6,319 nucleotides of DNA, taken from Actinomycetota bacterium (lineage in GTDB: Bacteria; Actinomycetota; Actinomycetes; Nanopelagicales; Nanopelagicaceae). A program made the position numbers and the translations under genes. Below are positions 1-5,312 of this stretch, piece after piece (position 1 is the first letter of the stretch; each line of letters opens with the position of its first letter). Location: contig CANLHE010000050.1 in NCBI GenBank assembly GCA_947490605.1, forward strand, positions 1-6,319, read 5' to 3'. The notes beneath the pieces were generated by a model that saw only the letters and a list, made by a program, of their open reading frames with translations, made no database searches and was not told where the DNA came from.

Positions 1-1
1 A

Positions 2-592
2 GTTACCGATTTTGATCTTTTCTATCCAGACCGTATGTCTTCGCGAATTCTTGGGATGGGAGATGTGGCATCTCTATCTGAACAAGCAAAGCGGGCTATG
101 CCAGAAGAGACCTCAAAGAAATTAGAGGACAAATTTTTAAAAGGTGAAGAATTTACATTTGATGATTTTCTATCTCAGCTTGAGGCAATGAAAAATATGG
201 GCAGTATGAGCAAGCTAATGGGCTTATTACCGGGAGCTGCTGGAATGAAGAAGCAGATTGAAAACTTTGATGAATCTGAGTTGGTAAGAACTCGAGCAAT
301 TATTGAATCTATGACTCCAAAAGAAAGAAATGATCCAAAAGTTTTAAATGGCTCAAGGCGAGCTCGAATTGCTAGAGGCAGTGGCAGAGCAATATCTGAG
401 ATTAATTCACTTGTTGAACGATTTTCACAAGCCCAAAAGGTAATGAAGCAAATGCGAAGCGGAGCAAATATTCCTGGCATGGGTGCGCTAGCAGGGATGG
501 GTAATTTGCCGAAGCAGCAACAAATAAATTTGCCTAAGAAAAAATCACGGTCAGGTAACCCTGCAAAGCGGGCAATTGAGGAGGGAATCTAG
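2..592 (+). CDS. ffh: Signal recognition particle protein Ffh, C-terminal part (5' end outside window)
   Basis: Ffh is the SRP GTPase that binds 4.5S RNA and hydrophobic signal sequences on nascent chains and delivers ribosomes to FtsY at the membrane. Only the end of the NG domain and the whole M domain are visible, 196 residues. The frame is open to the left edge, so the ATG at 35 (inside the conserved DRMSSRILGMGD stretch) is internal and not the start. The Met-rich finger loop follows (KNMGSMSKLMGLLPG, about nt 188-232). The RNA-binding helix-turn-helix has the signature NGSRRARIARGSGR at nt 347-388. The protein ends in a Gly/Met stretch and a basic tail (LPKKKSRSG), usual for the family. 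The M domain looks intact. Being just upstream of rpsP is the common actinobacterial arrangement. The identification is secure; the GTPase motifs cannot be checked here. Confidence 0.97.
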   Translation, partial: VTDFDLFYPDRMSSRILGMGDVASLSEQAKRAMPEETSKKLEDKFLKGEEFTFDDFLSQLEAMKNMGSMSKLMGLLPGAAGMKKQIENFDESELVRTRAIIESMTPKERNDPKVLNGSRRARIARGSGRAISEINSLVERFSQAQKVMKQMRSGANIPGMGALAGMGNLPKQQQINLPKKKSRSGNPAKRAIEEGI

Positions 593-749
593 GCCAATTT
601 GGGTTTGAAGCCCACTGCTGGCAAGATTAGCCACCTGCGAATGGGACCCTCTAACCCATAGCAATTTTTATCCGCAAGGTTAGCTCTGGATGTAAACGCC
701 CCCGCTGTTTACGAAAGATTAAGCCGATTAATTTTCTATAGGGAGTTTT
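593..749 (+). promoter_or_regulatory. rpsP upstream leader with several possible hairpins
   Basis: This 157-nt gap between ffh and rpsP is long for a window whose other gaps are mostly under 30 nt, and it holds no convincing coding frame. Short inverted repeats seen by eye: TGGGTT/AGCCCA at 600-614 (one G-U pair, 3-nt loop), TGGC/GCCA at 619-633, ATGGG/CCCAT at 641-659 with a T5 run at 665-669, GTAAAC/GTTTAC at 692-712 with a C-rich loop, and ATTAA/TTAAT at 718-732. CTAACC at 651-656 can instead pair with GGTTAG at 678-683, which would break the 641-659 hairpin. The 641-659 hairpin plus T run could be a weak terminator or attenuator. I found no convincing -35/-10 pair, so co-transcription with ffh is possible. 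That this is a real regulatory RNA is inference. Confidence 0.4.
741..745 (+). promoter_or_regulatory. Shine-Dalgarno of rpsP
   Basis: GGGAG lies 4 nt before the GTG at 750 and supports that start over any later one. The spacing is slightly short. Confidence 0.6.
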
Positions 750-1289
750 GTGTCAGTAAAGATTAAGTTAATGCGTCTCGGCAAGATCCGTACACCTCAT
801 TATCGAATTGTGATTGCAGATTCTCGTTCTGCTCGTAACTCAAAGGCGATTGAAGAGATTGGTCGTTACTCACCTGCATCTGAGCCATCATTAATTGAGG
901 TTAATTCAGATCGCGTGCAGTACTGGCTTGGCGTTGGTGCACAACCAACTGAAGCAGTTACCGCACTACTTAAAATCACTGGCGATTACCAGAAAGCAAA
1001 TGGTCTGCCAGGTACCGAGGGAACATTAAAGCCACAACCAGTTCGAGTTGATAAGCGAGTTGCGTATGAGGCTGCAGTTAAAGAGGCAATGAATGAGCCA
1101 GCAGATGGCGCAACAACTTTAAAGAAGAAAGCTGCTGAGCGTTTAGCTGCAAAGGCCGCTCCTGTAGTTGTAGAAACTCCAGTTGCTGAAGCTGCACCTG
1201 TTGTTGAAGAAACTCCAGTTGCTGAAGCTGCACCAGTTGCCGAAGAGGTAGCGGTAGAGGCTGCAGTAGAAGAAACCCCACAAGCTTAA
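750..1289 (+). CDS. rpsP: 30S ribosomal protein S16 (bS16) with long Ala/Val/Glu/Pro tail
   Basis: S16 is a primary-tier 30S protein that binds the 5' domain of 16S rRNA and is needed for small-subunit assembly. The core spans about residues 1-82 and carries the family signature: [23 protein letters not shown], broken here as KIKLMRLGK (4-12) and [11 protein letters not shown] (16-26), then IEEIGRYSP (35-42). It is followed by the QPTEAV helix that closes the domain. The start is GTG, giving MSVKIK, preceded by GGGAG. At 179 residues it is roughly twice the length of a minimal S16. The extra C-terminal region has a Lys/Ala helix (about 120-137) and then an acidic AVEP-rich tail containing a 12-residue tandem repeat. 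Extended Ala/Glu-rich S16 tails are known in Actinobacteria, so the length is not alarming. The next gene is lepB, 13 nt away, where a KH protein or rimM would normally stand. Confidence 0.97.
   Translation: MSVKIKLMRLGKIRTPHYRIVIADSRSARNSKAIEEIGRYSPASEPSLIEVNSDRVQYWLGVGAQPTEAVTALLKITGDYQKANGLPGTEGTLKPQPVRVDKRVAYEAAVKEAMNEPADGATTLKKKAAERLAAKAAPVVVETPVAEAAPVVEETPVAEAAPVAEEVAVEAAVEETPQA
1161..1265 (+). repeat. 36-bp tandem repeat inside the S16 tail
   Basis: Two in-frame 36-bp units, 1161-1196 and 1197-1232, differ at only two bases (A/T at 1166/1202 and T/A at 1171/1207). A 26-bp core, GAAACTCCAGTTG onward, is identical at 1173-1198 and 1209-1234. They encode [12 protein letters not shown] and [12 protein letters not shown] (residues 138-149 and 150-161). 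A degenerate 33-bp third unit, 1233-1265, gives [11 protein letters not shown]. Near identity at silent positions points to recent duplication, by slippage or unequal exchange. Confidence 0.9.
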
Positions 1290-1302
1290 GTAGTTAATAC
1301 TC

Positions 1303-1980
1303 ATGCTTAAGAAGGGTTCTTTCCTTCGAGAATTACCGGTAATTATTATTGCCGCACTTGTGGTTTCAATAATAGTTAAAACTTTTTTGGTTCATTTTTT
1401 CTATATTCCTTCTGGCTCAATGGAAAACACATTGCAGGTGGGAGACCGAATTGCCGTAAATAAACTTGGTGCCTTATTTACTGATATCAAAAGAGGTGAA
1501 GTAGTAGTTTTTGGCGATCCAGATAATTGGTTAGGCAATTCATCGCAATCAGAGGATTCTGGGATAGGCGCAGTAGTTAAGACCGGCCTAATTACAGTCG
1601 GCGTATTACCAGATCCAGCAAAACAGTATTTGATTAAGCGGGTTATTGGAGTTGGCGGAGACAAGGTTGTTTGTTGTGACAAGGCTGGAAAAATTCAAGT
1701 AAATGGAGTTTCAATCACTGAGCCATACATATTTGCTGGCGATAAACCAAGTGATATGCAATTCAACGTTGAGATCCCTAAAGGATTTATATGGGTAATG
1801 GGGGATCATCGAGGGGCAAGTGCTGATTCAAGATTTCATCCAGACAGTGCAAATAATGGAATGGTTCCACTGAGCAAAGTTGTTGGCAGAGCAATATTTG
1901 TCGTCTGGCCTTTAACAGATATTGCCTTAATTTCTAAGGGTGAAGATTTAAAGAAGATTCCAGTAAAAAATCTGCCTTAG
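1303..1980 (+). CDS. lepB: Type I signal peptidase (LepB)
   Basis: LepB is a membrane-anchored Ser/Lys protease that cleaves signal peptides from exported preproteins on the outer face of the cytoplasmic membrane. It has one N-terminal membrane segment (about residues 11-30). Next is the active-site box IPSGSMENTL, with nucleophile Ser39 and oxyanion-side Ser37, then the catalytic Lys112 in LIKRVIGVGGD (110-120) and the GDHRGASADSR box (167-177). Asp-His in the last box, the WLGN-containing insertion (about 71-107) and the CCD at 124-126 match actinobacterial LepB. The 225-residue length is normal for a single-TM form. The ATG at 1303 is preceded in frame by TAG at 1291, and the next Met (40) would remove the nucleophile, so the start is fixed. 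No good Shine-Dalgarno is visible, which suggests coupling to rpsP. rnhB follows after 4 nt. Confidence 0.97.
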   Translation: MLKKGSFLRELPVIIIAALVVSIIVKTFLVHFFYIPSGSMENTLQVGDRIAVNKLGALFTDIKRGEVVVFGDPDNWLGNSSQSEDSGIGAVVKTGLITVGVLPDPAKQYLIKRVIGVGGDKVVCCDKAGKIQVNGVSITEPYIFAGDKPSDMQFNVEIPKGFIWVMGDHRGASADSRFHPDSANNGMVPLSKVVGRAIFVVWPLTDIALISKGEDLKKIPVKNLP

Positions 1981-1984
1981 ATTA

Positions 1985-2581
1985 ATGATTGAGCAAACTC
2001 TGCTTAAAGCAGGAATTAAAAATATCGCAGGTGTTGACGAGGCCGGTCGTGGTCCATGTGCTGGGCCCTTGGTATTAGCTTCAGTTATATTAAAAGACCC
2101 ACTTTCCAAGTTGCTAGTTGATATTAAGGATTCTAAAGAGCTAACTGAATCAAAGCGTGAAGAATTATTTGATGTAGTAATAAATAACGCACTTGCGTAC
2201 TCAATAATTGAAGTATCGGTAGAAGAGATCGATTCACTTGGTTTGCATAAATGTAATATTGAAGGAATGCGCCGGGCGATAAATGCCTTGGAAGTTACGC
2301 CAGATTATGTCTTAACCGATGGATATCCAATACCTGGTTTAACCACGCCAAATCTGGCGGTCTGGAAAGGTGATCAAGTTGCAATTTCGATTAGTGCTGC
2401 ATCAATCTTGGCAAAGGTTTATCGGGATCGCATCATGATTGAGCTGGATAAAAAGTTTCCAAAATATGGTCTGGCAAATCACAAAGGGTATATAACTGCG
2501 TCACATACTGCAGCAATAAAGGAGTTTGGAGTGCTTCCAATTCATCGTAAGTCCTTTGCAAATATTGCAGCCCTTCTTTAA
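1985..2581 (+). CDS. rnhB: Ribonuclease HII
   Basis: RNase HII cuts RNA in RNA:DNA hybrids and incises 5' of single ribonucleotides left in DNA, starting ribonucleotide excision repair in the cytoplasm. The 198-residue protein carries the full metal-binding set: Asp18 and Glu19 in GVDEAGRGPCAGPL, Asp112 in VLTDGYPIPG and Asp130 in WKGDQ. The 18-residue distance between the last two equals that in E. coli RNase HII (108 and 126). KDSKEL (48-53), ASILAKVYRDR (139-149), the HKGY segment (166-169) and the closing PIHRKSF (185-191) are also typical. The ATG lies 4 nt after the lepB stop with no clear Shine-Dalgarno, so it is probably translated by coupling. lepB-rnhB adjacency is common in Actinobacteria. 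Confidence 0.97.
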   Translation: MIEQTLLKAGIKNIAGVDEAGRGPCAGPLVLASVILKDPLSKLLVDIKDSKELTESKREELFDVVINNALAYSIIEVSVEEIDSLGLHKCNIEGMRRAINALEVTPDYVLTDGYPIPGLTTPNLAVWKGDQVAISISAASILAKVYRDRIMIELDKKFPKYGLANHKGYITASHTAAIKEFGVLPIHRKSFANIAALL

Positions 2582-2608
2582 GCTCAAGTAATTCACAATT
2601 TTCAAATC

Positions 2609-2635
2609 ACCTACATATATCTAACCAAGATAGGT
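2609..2635 (+). repeat. Interrupted inverted repeat upstream of dprA
   Basis: AGATAGGT at 2628-2635 is the reverse complement of ACCTATCT. The left side reads ACCTA (2609-2613), then a 6-nt interruption, then TCT (2620-2622), with an AACCA loop between the arms. It could be a bulged hairpin at the end of the lepB-rnhB transcript or part of an operator, but there is no T run and it may be chance in AT-rich DNA. Confidence 0.2.
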
Positions 2636-2640
2636 AAATT
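2635..2640 (+). promoter_or_regulatory. Possible -10 element for a leaderless dprA transcript
   Basis: TAAATT fits the TAnnnT pattern and ends 6 nt before the GTG at 2647, so transcription could begin at the start codon itself. Leaderless mRNAs are common in Actinobacteria, and no Shine-Dalgarno is placed for this start. No good -35 is seen at the expected distance, so the call is weak. Confidence 0.3.
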
Positions 2641-2646
2641 AGATAT

Positions 2647-3528
2647 GTGCTAACTGAATCTGAGGCAAGATTAATTTTGTTCTCATGTATTGAGCCAGCT
2701 GATAATTTCTGGAGTGGTGAAATATTCCAAACCAGCGCCCTTGCTGTATTAGAGCGAGTTATTAATGGTAAATACTATGGAAAGCGGCCAGAGTTTTTAG
2801 ATCTTCAGCAAAAAATTTCTATGACAGATCTACCTAGCCTTAGAAAAGAGTTAATTGACTCAGGTTGCACGTTCCTAACGCCGGAAGATCTAGATTGGCC
2901 ATCCGGGCTTAATGATCTTCTATCTCCGCCGATTGGGTTGGTAATTAAAGGCGATCGAAGTACTCTAAAAAATCTTGATAAATCTATCTCCATTGTTGGC
3001 AGTAGAAAACCAACTAGTTACGGTTATCAAATCGCCAAGTCTTTAGCCATGCAAGCTGTGAAGCAGGAGTTAATCGTAGTAAGTGGTGGGGCGTATGGAA
3101 TCGATACTGCATCTCATATTGGAGCGCTGGCTGGGGATGGCAAAACCATTTGCATATTAGCTGGAGGATTAAACTATTTATACCCACTAGAGAACTCAAA
3201 ACTATTTAGTAAAATTACTATTTCTGGCCTTCTAATTTCAGAAGTCATGCCAAATGTTTTATCTAAGCCTTATCGGTTTCTGATTAGGAATCGTTTAATT
3301 GCTGCATTATCAAAAGCAACTGTAGTAGTAGAGGCAGAGTTTATTAGTGGTTCGATTAGAACTGCTCGGGATGCAGCTGAGATTTTTCGGCCAGTATTTG
3401 CAATACCTGGTGAAGTTACATCTACCCTTAGCGAAGGCTGTCATCGCTTAATTGCCGAGCGAATTGCAGATATCGCAACCAGCCTAGATGAGATATTGGA
3501 GATAATTAAGCCGCTGCAATTGAGGTGA
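2647..3528 (+). CDS. dprA: DNA processing protein DprA (Smf family)
   Basis: DprA binds incoming or exposed single-stranded DNA and loads RecA onto it, and it is central to natural transformation. Residues 1-90 are the loosely conserved N-terminal helical region (EARLILFSCIEPAD is the usual actinobacterial opening). The Rossmann-like domain spans about 95-275 and shows SIVGSRKPTSYG (114-125), VVSGGAYGIDTASHIGAL (144-161), ILAGGLNYLYPLEN (170-183), RNRLIAALS (214-222), VVVEA (226-230) and AIPGEV (252-257). At 293 residues it is shorter than most actinobacterial DprA (commonly about 350-390), because it stops soon after the Rossmann domain without a C-terminal winged helix. The GTG start gives MLTESEARL, and an overlapping ATG at 2645 is in a frame that stops at once. 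The usual upstream partners comM and yraN are missing. Whether this organism is transformable cannot be judged here. Confidence 0.95.
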   Translation: MLTESEARLILFSCIEPADNFWSGEIFQTSALAVLERVINGKYYGKRPEFLDLQQKISMTDLPSLRKELIDSGCTFLTPEDLDWPSGLNDLLSPPIGLVIKGDRSTLKNLDKSISIVGSRKPTSYGYQIAKSLAMQAVKQELIVVSGGAYGIDTASHIGALAGDGKTICILAGGLNYLYPLENSKLFSKITISGLLISEVMPNVLSKPYRFLIRNRLIAALSKATVVVEAEFISGSIRTARDAAEIFRPVFAIPGEVTSTLSEGCHRLIAERIADIATSLDEILEIIKPLQLR

Positions 3529-3533
3529 TCAAA

Positions 3534-3540
3534 AAGGTGA
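3534..3540 (+). promoter_or_regulatory. Shine-Dalgarno-like sequence of era
   Basis: AAGGTGA, continuing into GAG, lies in the 25-nt gap after dprA and 10-13 nt before the ATG at 3554. The spacing is long but it is the only purine-rich site near this start. Confidence 0.4.
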
Positions 3541-3553
3541 GAGAATAACGGCA

Positions 3554-4471
3554 ATGAGTGATTTCAAAGCGGGCTTTGTCGCGATTGTTGGTCGTCCTAA
3601 CACTGGTAAATCCACCTTGGTTAATGCCCTAGTTGGCACAAAAATAGTCATTACTTCACATCACCCAAATACAACCAGAAATCCAATACGTGGAATTATT
3701 AATAAAGAGAACTTTCAAATGATTGTTGTTGATACACCCGGAATGCATAAGCCAAAGAATGCCTTAGGAAATAGATTAAATTCTATGGTGAGCGAAAATA
3801 TTGATTCAACTGATGCGGTTGTAATTTGCATGCCGGCAAATGAGGAAATTGGGGCTGGGGATGAGTACATTGCAAAGCAAGTAAAGGGGCAGATGCCAAT
3901 ATTTTTAGTGGTTACTAAAGTTGATACAGTTTCAAAATCTGAACTTGCGGCCAAGTTAGTAAAAGTGGGTGAATTTACCGAGCGGATAAATCTTTCCCGT
4001 GCTGAAATTGTGCCGATCTCAGCTAAAAATTTAGATCAAACAGATTTACTCCTAGATTTACTCTCAAAAAAATTACCAGATTCACCTGCGCTTTATCCAA
4101 CTGACATTACAACTGATCAGGCTGAAGAGTTGATGTTTGCAGATTTGATTAGAGAAGCAGCAATTGAAGAGCTTTATGAGGAATTACCTCACTCAGTGAT
4201 GGTTACTATCGATGAAATGTCAGAGCGAGATGGCGGGAAGATATTTGATATTAATGCCACATTACATGTTGAGCGGGATAGTCAAAAAGGAATTATTATC
4301 GGACCTCAGGGTAGTAAGTTAAAAGCGATCGGCACCCTTGCTCGTAAATCAATTGAAAACCTAGTTGGCATGCAAGTTTTCTTACAAATTCACGTTAAAG
4401 TTTCTAAAGAGTGGCAAAAAGATCCAAAACTATTAGCAAGACTTGGTTTTACCGATTCACTTTCCGACTAG
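3554..4471 (+). CDS. era: GTPase Era
   Basis: Era is a GTPase with a KH RNA-binding domain that binds near the 3' end of 16S rRNA and licenses late 30S maturation. The G domain shows G1 GRPNTGKS (13-20), the Thr-Thr switch I (40-41), G3 DTPG (60-63), a G4 written TKVD (121-124) instead of NKxD, and G5 SAK (156-158). The C-terminal half has the expected PHSVMV (212-217) and the KH domain (about 218-298) ending in KVSKEWQKDPKLLARLGF. The KH GxxG loop reads GPQG (250-253), whereas the usual Era form is close to GKGG. TKxD occurs, as I recall, in other actinobacterial Era proteins. The 305-residue length is normal. The last seven residues lie past the conserved core and overlap the convergent transporter gene. 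Era normally sits near ybeY, so its place after dprA is unusual. Confidence 0.97.
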   Translation: MSDFKAGFVAIVGRPNTGKSTLVNALVGTKIVITSHHPNTTRNPIRGIINKENFQMIVVDTPGMHKPKNALGNRLNSMVSENIDSTDAVVICMPANEEIGAGDEYIAKQVKGQMPIFLVVTKVDTVSKSELAAKLVKVGEFTERINLSRAEIVPISAKNLDQTDLLLDLLSKKLPDSPALYPTDITTDQAEELMFADLIREAAIEELYEELPHSVMVTIDEMSERDGGKIFDINATLHVERDSQKGIIIGPQGSKLKAIGTLARKSIENLVGMQVFLQIHVKVSKEWQKDPKLLARLGFTDSLSD

Positions 4472-5312
4472 CAAAATAAGAACCAACAAGAACTAGTGGC
4501 AGACCGAGGGCAATTCCAAGTGTCAATGGCTCACCCAATAAAATTACTCCAAGCACAACCGCTACTGCGGTATTTAGATAGGTAACAAGGGAAGCCCTCG
4601 GAGGCCCAACCTCAGCAACTAATTTAAAAAATAAAATGAATGCAACTGCCGTGCACAAAATGCCTAGTCCTAATACCGAACCGATTGTTTGTATCGATGG
4701 TATTTCCTTAGGCCAGCTAATGATGGCAAATGGTAAATATACAAAAGAAGTAATGATCATTGCCCAGGTATTTAGTGCCAATCCTGGAACCTCTGGAATC
4801 TTGCGATTAACCATATTGATCGCATATGCGTATCCCATGGCAGCAAGAAGTACCATACCAATTGAAATTATGTCTTGCCTTCCACTTAACGATTCAATTC
4901 CAACAACTGCTACAACGCCAATAAAGCCAATGATTAATCCAAAGAGTCTGGATTTATGCCAAACAGTATGGTCACCAAATATAGAAGCAAGTATTGCTGC
5001 CCAGATTGGTACGGTTGCAACAAGCAGTCCAGTTAAGCCAGAGGTTATTTTTTGTTCAGCATTTGTGATCAAATACCAAGGGCCAATAAGCTCTGTCACT
5101 GTATAAAGCAGTAGTAATGGCCAATACTGTCTAGCAATGTAAAATGTTTTACGTTTTAATGCAATCGGTAGCAAAACTATGGCACCGATTAGAACTCTTA
5201 AAAACACAATGGATGAGGGTGACATCTCTTCTACTGCAATCTTTAGAAATAGGTATGGGATTCCCCAGAGGAAACCAAGTAACGCAAATGTGCCCCAACC
5301 AGTTTTAGTCAA
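4449..5312 (-). CDS. EamA/DMT-superfamily membrane transporter
   Basis: This is a cytoplasmic-membrane carrier of the drug/metabolite transporter superfamily (EamA type). Members export or import amino acids, metabolites or drugs, and the substrate here cannot be read from sequence. The 287 residues form two repeated halves of about five membrane segments each. The first begins LLGFLWGIPYLFLK (11-24) and the second about residue 150. The second half has the typical GLGILCTAVAFILFFK (215-230) and ends AVVLGVILLGEPLT (251-264). The start is TTG, immediately after the TAA of the upstream hydrolase with no base between. A purine run (AGAGGA) within that gene's last codons serves as Shine-Dalgarno. 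The next Met, residue 30, would delete the first membrane segment, so TTG is preferred. Its last 23 bp overlap era on the other strand, and no terminator is visible between them. Confidence 0.93.
   Translation of the reverse strand: MTKTGWGTFALLGFLWGIPYLFLKIAVEEMSPSSIVFLRVLIGAIVLLPIALKRKTFYIARQYWPLLLLYTVTELIGPWYLITNAEQKITSGLTGLLVATVPIWAAILASIFGDHTVWHKSRLFGLIIGFIGVVAVVGIESLSGRQDIISIGMVLLAAMGYAYAINMVNRKIPEVPGLALNTWAMIITSFVYLPFAIISWPKEIPSIQTIGSVLGLGILCTAVAFILFFKLVAEVGPPRASLVTYLNTAVAVVLGVILLGEPLTLGIALGLPLVLVGSYFASRKVNR

Noticed and set aside
175..480. 101-codon - strand frame inside ffh
   Set aside because: It is a shadow of the ffh M domain with no start signal and no known motif. The same holds for the - strand frames inside lepB, dprA and era and the + strand frames inside the hydrolase.
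600..614. TGGGTT/AGCCCA hairpin as an ffh terminator
   Set aside because: No T run follows it, so I list it only as part of the leader.
593..749. tRNA or other known RNA gene in the ffh-rpsP gap
   Set aside because: There is no acceptor-stem complementarity, no T-loop GTTCRA-type motif and no recognisable small-RNA core.
1078..1281. Leu/Gln-rich - strand open frame opposite rpsP
   Set aside because: Its LQQLEFLQ repeats are simply the complement of the S16 tail tandem repeat.
1284..1311. GCTTAAG direct repeat on both sides of the rpsP-lepB gap
   Set aside because: A deletion between repeats would leave one copy, not two. Seven bases is within chance, and the repeat lies in coding ends of both genes.
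4636..5106. 156-codon + strand open frame opposite the EamA gene
   Set aside because: It is fully antisense to a well-supported membrane protein, has no ribosome binding site and shows no recognisable domain. Open frames opposite hydrophobic coding sequence are common.
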